Of a stretch of DNA of 64,000 nucleotides, positions 9,233-17,897 are shown in pieces. A program made the translations under genes and the position numbers. The stretch comes from Virgibacillus dokdonensis (GTDB taxonomy: Bacteria > Bacillota > Bacilli > Bacillales > Amphibacillaceae), in NCBI RefSeq assembly GCF_900166595.1, contig NZ_LT745763.1, forward strand, positions 1,189,761 through 1,253,760, given 5' to 3'. A model generated the notes under the pieces. That model was not told the DNA's origin and made no database searches. It saw only the letters and a list, made by a program, of their open reading frames with translations. Position 1 is the stretch's first letter; every line of letters starts with the position of its first letter.

Positions 9233-10054
9233 ATGGATAAAAATGAAGAGCAAAAGCATGATATTATAGATGAAGATTTATATGAAGAAATAGATGAAGA
9301 AGAACTATATGAACTTGTGCAGAAGGAAAAAGAGAAAGCACTGGCAAGAGAAAGAGAAGCTAAAGAGAACAAACGCTCAAAGCGTCCATTTCCTAAATGG
9401 GTGTTCTGGCTAATTGCATTGATGCTATTATTAAATGTTGTTGCTCTTCTTCCTCAGACGTTTTCTATTCCGGCGATAGATTTTCTTTACAAGTCAGCCA
9501 AGCTCTCGTTACAGGATGATGTACAAACGTACAAACAAGCAGTTGTAACGATTGAAACAAAGGACTCTAAAGGTACAGGCTTCTCCATAACATCAGATGG
9601 GATCATTTTAACAAATTACCATGTGGTAGAAGGGGAAGAGAAAGTTGCCGTTGCTTTTCCAGAAGATGGATTACATGAAGCAGAAGTAAAGGAAACGCAC
9701 CCAACTATTGATTTAGCCGTTTTGCAAGCAGATGTAAAAGATATCCCATTTTTGAAATTGGCCAAAGAGACAGCTGTGCAACCAGATCAACCGATTCGTT
9801 TTATAGGTAATCCGCTAAATTTTAATGGAATTGCCAACGAAGGGAAAATTATTGATTACGCATCGCTTAGCACATGGGAAGAAAAAGTAATAATGATCGA
9901 AGCTCCGGTGTATCGTGGAAATAGTGGCAGCCCTGTATTAAATGAATCTGGAGAAGTGATTGGAATTATCTTTGCGACATTAGATGATGAAAAGCATGGA
10001 AAAGTAGGTTTGTTTTATCCGATTCATTATTATTATGAATATACAACAAATTAG
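9233..10054 (+). CDS. Membrane-anchored trypsin-like (HtrA-type) serine protease
   Basis: A 273-residue protein: an acidic, highly charged cytoplasmic N-terminus (about residues 1-50), one membrane helix (about 56-75) and an extracytoplasmic trypsin-like domain. The catalytic triad is visible as His in LTNYHVVEG, Asp in TIDLAVL and Ser in RGNSGSPV. No PDZ domain follows, unlike HtrA/DegP. ATG at 9233 is chosen because GGGGTGG lies just before it; the upstream in-frame ATG at 9221 has no RBS. It follows bmrD by 31 bases and may be co-transcribed. It is probably a surface stress or quality-control protease; the target is unknown. Confidence 0.8.
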   Translation: MDKNEEQKHDIIDEDLYEEIDEEELYELVQKEKEKALAREREAKENKRSKRPFPKWVFWLIALMLLLNVVALLPQTFSIPAIDFLYKSAKLSLQDDVQTYKQAVVTIETKDSKGTGFSITSDGIILTNYHVVEGEEKVAVAFPEDGLHEAEVKETHPTIDLAVLQADVKDIPFLKLAKETAVQPDQPIRFIGNPLNFNGIANEGKIIDYASLSTWEEKVIMIEAPVYRGNSGSPVLNESGEVIGIIFATLDDEKHGKVGLFYPIHYYYEYTTN

Positions 10055-10143
10055 GAGGTAGCTCATACGGATAGATGCATAAAAACAAAATGAAAGTATG
10101 TATATAATCCCTCGTTCATGCTTTTTAAAAAGATGTCTTAAGA

Positions 10144-10204
10144 TCCCCTTAAGGTAGACAGATTAAAATTTAAAATCTGTTATCACCTTCAGGGGAGTTT
10201 TTTT
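10144..10204 (+). terminator. Long-stem terminator after protease gene
   Basis: CCCCTTAAGGT pairs with ACCTTCAGGGG across an inner AGACAGATT/AATCTGTT stem, followed by TTTTTTT. Confidence 0.85.
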
Positions 10205-10205
10205 A

Positions 10206-10269
10206 TGTATAAGAAAAACGAAGGTGTTTTTCCGCTATAAGGTTTGGCGAAAAGACCCGTTTTTCTAAC
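10206..10269 (+). repeat. Short repeat, copy S3 (3' module)
   Basis: Only the second module is present: TATAAGAAAAACG, GGTGTTTTTC, CGCTATAAGG, then GCGAAAAGACC and GTTTTTCTAA. The arms GGTGTTTTTC and GAAAAGACC are complementary. Confidence 0.75.
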
Positions 10270-10272
10270 ATG

Positions 10273-11850
10273 TTATTGCTTTTCTCTTTTTTCTTTTCCA
10301 GTGATGAAGATGGTTGGAGACTTAAATTCCCTCGACATACGCAAGTCATAATTAGAAGCTTTAACAAATGACCACGCTAATAGAAACATGATGAAAATTA
10401 GTGGGAAACCAGCAACAATACTAGCTGTTTGCAATGTTTCTAAATCGCCGATAAACATTAAGACAAGCGGTAGTAAACAGAGCATAAATGCCCAAAATAA
10501 ACGGTTCCAACGTAATGGTTCTCCCGTTACTTGTTTTTGAACAACAGATGCCAAAATATAAGATGAGGAGTCAAATGTAGTTGCTAAAAATAGAATAGCT
10601 AAAATAGAGAAAGCAGCGACAACAATATTGGACATAGGCAACTGGTGAAGGACTTCAATAATGGCTGCTGGAGCACCGTATTCATTCATAAAGCTAATAA
10701 CATCGAACGCCCCCGTTAGTTGAAGATAGAGACCGAAATTGCCAAGTATACCAAAGAATAGGACACATCCGAATGTGCCGTATATCATCGTTCCTAAAAC
10801 CATTTCTTTAATAGTGCGCCCTCTGGAAATACGGGCGACAAATAAACCTACAAATGGTGCATATACAACCCACCAAGCCCAATAAAAAACAGTCCATGAC
10901 TCAGGGAAACCTGTTTCAGTAAATCCGCCAAAATCTCTAAATGGTTCTAACCATGTAGCCATTCGAAAGAAATTATCAGCTAGAATTCCTAGACTATTAA
11001 AAGTTGTTTCGCTAATAAACAAAGTTGGTCCAAATATAAAAACAAATGCCATCAAGAGAATGGTTAACCAAATACTGATATCACTTAGCACTTTAATCCC
11101 CCGGCGTAATCCAGAATAAGCACTAATTGCAAAAATAATTGTACATAATATCATAATGGCTGCTTTTAAGCCTAATGTAACAGGGATACCTGTTAAGTCA
11201 TGGACACCTTCAGCAATCATAGGAGTTCCTAAAGCTAATGTTGTACCTGCGCCACCCATAAGGCCAAATATAAATAAAATATCAATAATATTGCCTATCG
11301 GTCCATCAACAAACTTTCCTAAAACAGGTCGCACTGCTTCACTTACTTTTAACACAGGTTTTTTTCGTACATAGTAAAAATAAGCAATTGGTAAAGCAGG
11401 TAATGTGTAAATAGCCCAAGCAATAGGTCCCCAGTGAAAGATTCCATAAGCAGAGGCCCATTCTACAGCTTCATTTGATTTCGGAGTTGCACCAAATGGG
11501 GGTCCTTGGTAATAGTAAGCCCATTCTATCATTCCCCAATATAGAATACTGGAACCAATACCAGCTGCAAATAACATAGCAGCCCAAGAAAATGTGCTAA
11601 ATTCTTTCTTATCCTCTCTATTTCCTAACTTTATACGTCCGTTTTTACTAAAAGCGACATAAATTAAAAAAAGGAAACAGAAAAGCCCGATTAATAAATA
11701 AAGAATTCCAAAGTTACTTGTCATAAAGTTATTGGCTAAACCTATAACTTCAGCTCCAGCCTCTGGGAAAAATATAAGCGGTAGGGAAACCCCTAATAAA
11801 ATCACCAGTGCCCCTAAAAATGTTGGCCAATCAATTAGTTTAAATCGCAT
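10273..11850 (-). CDS. BCCT family glycine betaine/choline-type transporter
   Basis: A 525-residue carrier with 12 predicted helices. The Trp-rich segment WGMIEWAYYYQGPP and the WTVFYWAWWVVYAPFVGLFVARISRGRT block are the BCCT signature and substrate-binding region. Such carriers (OpuD, BetP, OpuE-like) import betaine or choline using Na+ as osmoprotectants. Length fits OpuD (about 510). The ATG is preceded by AAAGGTG. A 16-bp palindrome lies about 107 bases upstream of the start. It stands alone; the exact substrate is not certain. Confidence 0.88.
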   Translation of the reverse strand: MRFKLIDWPTFLGALVILLGVSLPLIFFPEAGAEVIGLANNFMTSNFGILYLLIGLFCFLFLIYVAFSKNGRIKLGNREDKKEFSTFSWAAMLFAAGIGSSILYWGMIEWAYYYQGPPFGATPKSNEAVEWASAYGIFHWGPIAWAIYTLPALPIAYFYYVRKKPVLKVSEAVRPVLGKFVDGPIGNIIDILFIFGLMGGAGTTLALGTPMIAEGVHDLTGIPVTLGLKAAIMILCTIIFAISAYSGLRRGIKVLSDISIWLTILLMAFVFIFGPTLFISETTFNSLGILADNFFRMATWLEPFRDFGGFTETGFPESWTVFYWAWWVVYAPFVGLFVARISRGRTIKEMVLGTMIYGTFGCVLFFGILGNFGLYLQLTGAFDVISFMNEYGAPAAIIEVLHQLPMSNIVVAAFSILAILFLATTFDSSSYILASVVQKQVTGEPLRWNRLFWAFMLCLLPLVLMFIGDLETLQTASIVAGFPLIFIMFLLAWSFVKASNYDLRMSREFKSPTIFITGKEKREKQ

Positions 11851-11956
11851 TCAAAATCAAACACCTTTCTATTATTAATGTCATATTTTGCCGATTTTTA
11901 AGGACTCTATTAGCTTAACAAAGTAGGCATAAACAAACAACTGGCAAAAAAGTTCA

Positions 11957-11972
11957 TAAAATAATTATTTTA
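11957..11972. promoter_or_regulatory. 16-bp palindrome upstream of BCCT gene
   Basis: TAAAATAATTATTTTA is a perfect palindrome in the BCCT upstream region. It might be an operator, but AT-rich palindromes arise easily by chance. Confidence 0.25.
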
Positions 11973-12493
11973 AATGATTTATAAGATTTACGTTTGAGAA
12001 TAGTTCATTTCCTTAGATATACTTTTATTTACTGCTAATACGTAGCAGTATATTCGATAAATTACGTAAGACGTTATCTCTATCATCTTTGCACTGTAAG
12101 AAAGCATAAATTTCAGTTTATATAATAAGCTGATTTTACTAAAAAGTGAAATGTTTTTTGGTGGAACAAAAAAAGTATGCAAGTATGAGGCATATTCTTA
12201 ATAAAATGTACGACTAAGCTGGTGTTATTTGCACTATAGGGATAATGTAAGGAATTATAAAATGAGTAAACGGACAGCTTTTATGACTATAAATCAATAT
12301 GTCCAGGTCTTCTACATAAAGCTAATGCTGAATGAAAAAGCTGCGGGGACCAATCATTTGGAGACAACGCATGTGATCTTGTTACATAATAGTCATGCCT
12401 ATTTAAACAAATTGTAACGATTTTGTGATAGCTAATAGACTAGCGATACGTTAAGATATAGTAACTTGTCTGATTAAAGATAAATTTATTTTT
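11973..12493. other. Intergenic region with repeat fragments
   Basis: No gene supported. Fragments of the short repeat start are visible at about 12090 (GCACTGTAAGAAAGCATAAA) and 12230 (GCACTATAGGGATAATG). A 62-codon frame at 12229-12417 begins inside such a fragment and has no RBS. Confidence 0.4.
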
Positions 12494-12590
12494 CACTGTA
12501 AGAAAGCATAAAATTTTTAGGGTTTATAGTTTAAGAAAAACGACGCGTTTTATCGTCATAAAGACTTTGGCGATAGCCAAAGTCTTCTAA
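12494..12590 (+). repeat. Short repeat, copy S4
   Basis: CACTGTAAGAAAGCATAAAA, GGGTTTATAGTTTAAGAAAA, then a hairpin with TATCG/CGATA and CTTTGGC/GCCAAAG arms, ending TCTTCTAA. A second repeat-like start (TGTACTATATGAAAG) follows at about 12591. Confidence 0.8.
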
Positions 12591-12727
12591 TGTACTATAT
12601 GAAAGTAGAAAATTTTAAGATTGATAGTCTAGTCTTAACTACGGTTTTACCATAAACATGTGGAAATAAGGACTTTAAAAATAAAACAATAAATTTCGCT
12701 TTAGATTCGTTAAAGGCTATGTTTTTA

Positions 12728-12880
12728 AGATAAATAAAAAGTTTAAAATTAGATGCTTAGGGATAACGAAAAAACCGAACAACCACGTCCGGCTCCATCG
12801 CCCAGCAACTAGGCGACTTCACTCCATTGAATCGTTCTATTCGCTACGTTGCTAAACGGGCTCCCCGAGCCTTTGTTCTG
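12728..12880 (+). repeat. Long intergenic repeat, copy L2 (short form)
   Basis: Contains CCACGTCCGGCTCCATCGCC and a fused end block CGCTACGTTGCTAAACGGG ... CCTTTGTTC. The internal CATCGGTTCGT section is deleted, giving about 150 bp. Confidence 0.8.
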
Positions 12881-13084
12881 AAAACGGCGAAAATTGTCGA
12901 ATGCAGATGTATTTTAATCAATATTTGCTTAATAATATTTATAAAGATGGTGAAAACATCATGAAATATATAAAGGCTTTAAATAATTTTAAAAAATCGG
13001 CACTCATTTTTCAAAAACGAAGTAAAAATTTAACTATAAACAAATGTAGGGATCTTTTTGGACAACTTCTGATGAAGGAGAATA

Positions 13085-13112
13085 CGCCCAAAAAAGTTTG
13101 TAGCAAAACGAA
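13085..13112 (+). promoter_or_regulatory. Possible SigI-type autoregulatory promoter
   Basis: CGCCCAAAAAA at 13085 and CGAA at 13109 resemble the C-rich -35 and CGAA -10 elements of SigI promoters. The placement just upstream of sigI is suggestive, but the match is loose. Confidence 0.3.
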
Positions 13113-13142
13113 ATTTATATTATTCAAGGGGGCTTTTCCTAT

Positions 13143-13871
13143 ATGTTAAATCATATAAAAAAAGACGCACCTCTTGAAGAACTGGTTGTAATGGCACAAC
13201 ATGGTGAGCAATCCGTTCAAAATTATTTACTTAAAACGTATCAGCCATTTGTCGCAAAATGTGTTTCAGAAGTGTGTAAACGTTACATAGATATAGCAAA
13301 CGACGATGAATTTAGTATAGGGCTCTGGGCATTTAATGAGGCAATTAAATCATATAATAGGGAAAGGGGGAGCTCTTTTTTAGGGTTCGCGAAACTAGTT
13401 ATTAAACGAAAAGTAATTGATTATATTCGCTATACACAAAAGAATCCTACTGTGTTATCGTTAGATGAAATATACGACGCAGATTTATTAGAAAATCCCA
13501 CCGAAATACTAGCCGTAAAGAAACAATATCAATTGGCACAAGATTCTTGGCATAGAAAGCAGGAAATTTTAGATTTTAAAGAGAAACTAAAAGTGTACAA
13601 GCTAAGTTTAGCTGAGCTAACGGAAGTAGCTCCAAAGCATCGAGATGCGAGAGAGTCTGCCATTCATACAGCTAAGGTATTGTATGAAGATAAACCTTTA
13701 AGAGATTACGTATTAGCAAAACGTAAGTTACCAATTAAACAACTTGTTAAAAAAGTCGATATAAGTAAAAAGACAATTGAGCGAAACAGAAAGTATATTT
13801 TAGCTGTTTTTATTGTGCTTACAGAAGATTATTTATATTTAAAGGACTATTTAAAGGTGGTGAAGCAGTGA
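13143..13871 (+). CDS. sigI: RNA polymerase sigma factor SigI
   Basis: A 242-residue sigma-70 family protein of the SigI class, linked in B. subtilis to heat and cell-wall stress and in clostridia to polysaccharide sensing. Region 2 is seen in LWAFNEAIKSYNRERGSSF and FAKLVIKRKVIDYIR (about residues 57-97); a C-terminal helix-turn-helix segment VKKVDISKKTIERNRKYI follows. Length matches B. subtilis SigI. ATG at 13143 has AAGGGGG about 10 bases upstream. It overlaps rsgI by 4 bases (GTGA), so the pair is translationally coupled, as expected for a sigma/anti-sigma module. Confidence 0.9.
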   Translation: MLNHIKKDAPLEELVVMAQHGEQSVQNYLLKTYQPFVAKCVSEVCKRYIDIANDDEFSIGLWAFNEAIKSYNRERGSSFLGFAKLVIKRKVIDYIRYTQKNPTVLSLDEIYDADLLENPTEILAVKKQYQLAQDSWHRKQEILDFKEKLKVYKLSLAELTEVAPKHRDARESAIHTAKVLYEDKPLRDYVLAKRKLPIKQLVKKVDISKKTIERNRKYILAVFIVLTEDYLYLKDYLKVVKQ

Positions 13872-14611
13872 ATAAAGGAATAATTATGGAAAAGCGCCGT
13901 GAGTATATGATTGTACTGACTAAAGATGGCGCTTTTCATAAAGCTATACCAATAAAAAGTGTAGATATAGGTATGGAGGTGTGTTTTGACCCACTTTCAG
14001 ATCAAAGGAAGCTGATGTTTATGCAACGAAAGAAGCAGCATCATAACTTTTTTAGCTTCCTTGCCTTTGTAAGTATGATATGTTTATTTGTATTGCCTTT
14101 TTATTTTGTAGCGGATAATAATAGAGTTTATGCTTATGTAGGAATTGATATCAATCCTAATCCTAGTATTGAATTTAAACTGGATGAGGATTTACATGTA
14201 CAAGGAATACGTTCAATTAATGACGAAGCTAAACGAATATCTCAACACTTAATGAATTATAAAGACAAAAATGCAATCGATGTTATTCCATTATTTATTG
14301 AAAAGGTAGAACAAGCAGGTTTGACCAATAAGAATAAGCAGGTGATTATAGGAATTAGTTCGTTACAAGAAACAGACGTAACTTTGTTTGAAGAATTAAA
14401 GGAAAAATCAGTTTCTTTACAGGGATGGAAAATAACTACTGTGAAAGTCCCAAATGAAATTAGAAATGTAGCAGAAGCGCAAAACTTATCTATGAATGAG
14501 TTAATGGCAAAAGAACTTGCAGAAAAAAACCCCATGCGTATCCAGTTTAAAAACGTGGAAGAATTGAAAGAGGAAGACAGAGCAATTATACAATCATTTT
14601 ATAATTACTAA
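13868..14611 (+). CDS. rsgI: Anti-sigma factor RsgI (short form)
   Basis: A 247-residue bitopic protein: a cytoplasmic RsgI N-terminal domain (REYMIVLTKDGAFHKAIP, about residues 12-60) that holds SigI, a membrane helix (about 60-80), and an extracytoplasmic domain beginning YVGIDINPNPSIEF. Related RsgI proteins cut themselves at an Asn-Pro bond in this position; here two Asn-Pro pairs occur in tandem. The protein is clearly shorter than B. subtilis RsgI (about 380 residues) and lacks the long low-complexity tail; no carbohydrate-binding module is present. GTG start with AGGTGG upstream; overlaps sigI. Confidence 0.88.
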   Translation: MNKGIIMEKRREYMIVLTKDGAFHKAIPIKSVDIGMEVCFDPLSDQRKLMFMQRKKQHHNFFSFLAFVSMICLFVLPFYFVADNNRVYAYVGIDINPNPSIEFKLDEDLHVQGIRSINDEAKRISQHLMNYKDKNAIDVIPLFIEKVEQAGLTNKNKQVIIGISSLQETDVTLFEELKEKSVSLQGWKITTVKVPNEIRNVAEAQNLSMNELMAKELAEKNPMRIQFKNVEELKEEDRAIIQSFYNY

Positions 14612-14631
14612 TTAACAACAATTACGTTGTT

Positions 14632-14674
14632 AATTATAAGAGAGCTGCTGTTTATAACAGCAGCTCTCTTATAA
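14632..14674. terminator. Bidirectional terminator rsgI / yhdB-like
   Basis: AATTATAAGAGAGCTGCTG pairs with its complement across a short loop. The 3' arm overlaps the stop codon of the convergent small gene. Its symmetry suggests use in both directions. Confidence 0.85.
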
Positions 14675-14905
14675 TTTCATAACTGTCGAAGGGTCATACT
14701 TCATAGCGTGGTCTAGATAGTAAAGTAAATTGTCATGCGATTCCATTATTTTTCTTTCATCAAGGGAGTAGTGGAAAGCATGTAAAAATAATTGGATTTT
14801 TTTCGACAACATGTCATCATTTGTTCGAACCATAAGTACGAGCAAATCGTCCCAGTATCCCCAAAGTGTATAGTAAAGTGCTTTATCATAGTCAGGTATA
14901 TCCAT
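14669..14905 (-). CDS. YhdB-like small protein
   Basis: A 78-residue soluble acidic protein (MDIPDYDKALYYTLWGYWDD...) behind a near-perfect TAAGGAGGGG site. It looks like the YhdB family of bacilli, known only by sequence conservation; no function is established. It is convergent with rsgI and shares its terminator. Aromatic-rich N-terminus, helical throughout, no signal peptide. Confidence 0.7.
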   Translation of the reverse strand: MDIPDYDKALYYTLWGYWDDLLVLMVRTNDDMLSKKIQLFLHAFHYSLDERKIMESHDNLLYYLDHAMKYDPSTVMKL

Positions 14906-15156
14906 ATTTTTTCCCCTCCTTAAAGATAAGGGTTACTTCCCCCATATAAATCCTACGCTTTTTTCTTGATGGGAAAAAAGCGAAGCAGTAATTCATTCAA
15001 AACCAGTTAAGCAGGACCTATCATAAAGGTATTAAGATGGAGTGGAGATAAAAAATCTCAGCATAGAGGATTTCCTTCTTTTTTAGCATTCCCGTATTAT
15101 ATATATATTGTCTAAAAGAAAAATGGTGTATTTGCCATAAAAAGGTGGTTAGAGAA

Positions 15157-15186
15157 CGTATAATCCTTTTATTTTGCTCCATACTA
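15157..15186 (+). promoter_or_regulatory. Candidate SigG promoter of YhcN-like gene
   Basis: CGTATA (15157-15162), 17 bases, then CATACTA (15180-15186), the SigG -10 consensus. Forespore expression fits a YhcN-type lipoprotein. Confidence 0.65.
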
Positions 15187-15214
15187 AGGGCAAAACAAAG
15201 GAGGTAGAACATAG

Positions 15215-15835
15215 ATGAAACTGAAACTATTTACTTTCATCGCGATTCTTGGTTTAGTATTAGCAGGATGTATGAATGGTAATGACACCAATAAGGAAAA
15301 TGATACGGCTAATGATAATGTAGAACAGACAAGGTACAATAATACGGGGGATGGCATGACTGGTGACCGAGATTACGACATGACAAGACAAGCGGAGCGT
15401 GATCAAGAAAGAAACAATAACCGTAATAATGAAAGCCGTTATGAAGTATCAAAGGAGTCTGCTGAGAGAATCACAGAAGAAATTGATGAGATTGACACAG
15501 CATATGTATTGACAATGGATAACAATGCATACGTTGCAGCAGGGTTAGATACCAATGATACGAACGTAGAAAACAAAAACAAAGGAAACAATACGGCAAA
15601 TAATATGAACAATGTAGATGAAGGTAATGATCTCACAAATGATGTGAAATCTAGAGTGAAGCAAATTGTTCAATCCGTTGATGCTGATATTGACAATGTA
15701 TATGTCTCGACAAACCCAGACTTCGTTAATTTAACACAAAACTATGCAAACGATGTGGAGAATGGTGAACCTGTTGAAGGATTTTTTGACCAATTTGGCA
15801 ATATGGTAGAACGATTATTTCCGCAAAACCGCTAA
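15215..15835 (+). CDS. YhcN/YlaJ family sporulation lipoprotein
   Basis: A 206-residue lipoprotein: signal peptide with lipobox LVLAGC (Cys at residue 19), an Asn/Asp-rich linker with Arg-rich part, then the YhcN/YlaJ domain (from about residue 75: ERITEEIDEIDTAYVLTMDNNAYVAAGL). Family members are membrane lipoproteins of the spore, some with a role in germination or outgrowth. AAAGGAGG precedes the ATG and a SigG-like promoter is upstream. Its terminator was used as the landing site of a group II intron. The linker is unusually rich in Asn. Confidence 0.82.
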   Translation: MKLKLFTFIAILGLVLAGCMNGNDTNKENDTANDNVEQTRYNNTGDGMTGDRDYDMTRQAERDQERNNNRNNESRYEVSKESAERITEEIDEIDTAYVLTMDNNAYVAAGLDTNDTNVENKNKGNNTANNMNNVDEGNDLTNDVKSRVKQIVQSVDADIDNVYVSTNPDFVNLTQNYANDVENGEPVEGFFDQFGNMVERLFPQNR

Positions 15836-15837
15836 TT

Positions 15838-15875
15838 AAAAGGAGTAAGCCTTAAAAAGAGGTTTACTCCTATTT
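15838..15875 (+). terminator. Terminator of YhcN-like gene, intron target
   Basis: AGGAGTAAGCC (15841-15851) pairs with GGTTTACTCCT (15861-15871), followed by ATTT. The group IIC intron begins 3 bases beyond it. Confidence 0.85.
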
Positions 15876-15877
15876 AA

Positions 15878-17774
15878 GTGCGCCCTGCATGGGCGAAAAC
15901 TTGGTGGTGAAAGTCCACTACAGGCTTGGCAGTAGGAACTGTTAGCGAAAGACAAGGTGGCTATCGCAAGGTAGTGGCTGAAGGAAGTCGGACGCAAACT
16001 CCTGAACTGACGAACAGAAACTAGATAGAAGGCTGAATTAGGTCGGATAAGGTTGCCTAACAAACTGAAGTCCAATACTGCCCGAAACCTATACAGTAAA
16101 TCTAGCAGTTACATGGGAGGAAAGTTTTCGCTCTTACCGGGGGAGGTCTTGTGAGGGTGCAGTGGGAGTTGAATGATAACAAACCAGCACAACCAAGACG
16201 ATGACGTCTTGGTGAATCACAAGAAGTCAGCAGAGGTCATAGTAATGTTACTTGACGAAACATGAAGGACCGAACAATAGTCGTTTTGAAAGCTCTAGGA
16301 GGTGTGTAAGGTGCGACAACTGCAGAAAACAGGAGAATCTGGCTATCGGCAGAGAGATAGTGTGGAACATGAAGGGTATGTCGAAGCGCATAGTGGCTTA
16401 CATGGTGAAAAGAACAATCAAAATGGTGTATCCAATCTGTTTGAAAGAATCCTGTCAAGGAACAATCTCAATCAAGCTTACCTTCAAGTCGTCAGAAATA
16501 AGGGGGCAGCCGGTGTAGACGGTATGACGTGCGACCAACTACTTCCATACTTGAAGGAACATAAAGAGGAACTATTACTCCAGTTATATCAAGAAAAATA
16601 CAAACCGCAACCCGTCCTGCGGGTTGAAATCCCGAAACCAGACGGTGGAAAGAGAAAACTGGGGATTCCGACAGTCATCGACCGGATGCTTCAACAAGCG
16701 ATTAACCAAGTGCTCCAACCAATATTTGAACCAAAGTTCTCCGATAATAGTTTTGGGTTTCGTCCAAAACGTAGTGCACATCACGCCATCATACGGGCGA
16801 AATCGTACTACGAACAAGGGTACAAATATGTGGTGGATTTGGATATGAAATCCTACTTCGATACGGTAAATCATGACAAACTGATGTATTTCGTGGAAAA
16901 ACAGATAGATGATAAGCGCGTGCTTCGCTTGGTAAGACAGTACTTATTGAGTGGAATTATGATAAACGGTATCTTTGAGAAATCGGAAGAAGGAACGCCG
17001 CAAGGTGGAAACTTATCGCCGTTACTCAGTAATATTTATCTGAATGAATTAGACCAACGATTAGAAAAGCGTGGTCACAGATTCGTCCGCTATGCGGACG
17101 ACTGTAATATCTATGTGAAAAGCAGGAGAGCAGGATATCGGGTAATGGATAATATAACGAACTTTCTTGAGAAGGATCTGAGTTTAACTGTTAACCGAGA
17201 AAAGAGTGCGGTTGGAAGTCCTTTGAAACGTAAGTTTCTTGGCTTCTGCTTATTAGCTACGAAGAAGGGTGTCAAAATTCGTCCGCATAATAAAGCGAAA
17301 GTGACCGTCAAAAGGAAACTCAAGCGGATCACCAAACGCAATCGTGGACGACATCTCGAAGTGATTCTTAAAGAAATCCAACAACTTATGACAGGTTGGA
17401 TAAACTACTATGGCATAGGGGAAATGAAAGGATTTATAAAGAATCTCAATGGATGGTTGAAGCGAAGAATTAGACAATATCTCTGGAAGCAGTGGAAAAA
17501 CCCACGCACAAAAAGGAAAAATCTAATTCGCTTAGGTATCGATAAACATAAAGCTTATGAATGGTCGAATACAAGAAAGGGCTACTGGGTTATATCCAGT
17601 AGTTATGTACTCCATCGTTCATTAACAGATAAAGAACTGGCATCGAGAGGATATAAAGACATCGCTCTACAATACCAGTTCGTACACTCAAACTATTGAA
17701 CCGCCGTATACCGAACGGTACGTACGGTGGTGTGAGAGGGGCGAAAAGTTACTTAACTTTTCCCTCTACTCGAT
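15878..17774 (+). mobile_element. Group IIC intron, apparently complete
   Basis: The 5' end GTGCGCCC at 15878 resembles the group II GTGYG start, and the domain I layout resembles group IIC introns of bacilli (for example Oceanobacillus O.i.I1). An RT/maturase ORF lies in domain IV. Domain V follows the ORF (CCGCCGTATACCGAACGGTA and on), then a domain VI stem with the branch A in CTACTCGAT near 17768. The 3' boundary at 17774 is judged from the usual AY end. Insertion just behind an intrinsic terminator is the established target choice of class C introns. No disrupted gene is seen. Confidence 0.88.
16311..17699 (+). CDS. ltrA: Group IIC intron reverse transcriptase/maturase
   Basis: About 462 residues. 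RT blocks are clear: KPDGGKRKLGIPTVIDRMLQQ, FGFRPKRSAHHAI, the EGTPQGGNLSPLLSNIYL block and the catalytic YADDCNIYVKS, followed by the X/maturase domain (MTGWINYYG..WLKRRIRQYLWKQWK). No HNH endonuclease domain is present, as usual for class C. The protein resembles the GsI-IIC type RT. The GTG at 16311 is preferred because AGGAGG lies 8 bases upstream; the GTG at 16302 overlaps that site. The frame is intact, so the enzyme may be active. Confidence 0.9.
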   Translation: MRQLQKTGESGYRQRDSVEHEGYVEAHSGLHGEKNNQNGVSNLFERILSRNNLNQAYLQVVRNKGAAGVDGMTCDQLLPYLKEHKEELLLQLYQEKYKPQPVLRVEIPKPDGGKRKLGIPTVIDRMLQQAINQVLQPIFEPKFSDNSFGFRPKRSAHHAIIRAKSYYEQGYKYVVDLDMKSYFDTVNHDKLMYFVEKQIDDKRVLRLVRQYLLSGIMINGIFEKSEEGTPQGGNLSPLLSNIYLNELDQRLEKRGHRFVRYADDCNIYVKSRRAGYRVMDNITNFLEKDLSLTVNREKSAVGSPLKRKFLGFCLLATKKGVKIRPHNKAKVTVKRKLKRITKRNRGRHLEVILKEIQQLMTGWINYYGIGEMKGFIKNLNGWLKRRIRQYLWKQWKNPRTKRKNLIRLGIDKHKAYEWSNTRKGYWVISSSYVLHRSLTDKELASRGYKDIALQYQFVHSNY

Positions 17775-17897
17775 TTAGTACAAAATTTCCCGGGAAATGA
17801 TAATGCTGTATAAATACGGAATAAAAAATGTGCCCCCTTTAGTAATATAATGAGAATATGCTAAAATATATATAATTATCCTAAAGGGGGCTCCGTC

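Noticed and set aside
12229..12417. 62-codon frame on the plus strand
   Set aside because: Starts inside a short-repeat fragment, no RBS, no recognisable family, composition like spacer.
12901..13149. 82-codon frame ahead of sigI
   Set aside because: Overlaps the sigI RBS and start, no good RBS of its own, low-complexity Lys/Asn-rich product typical of AT-rich spacer.
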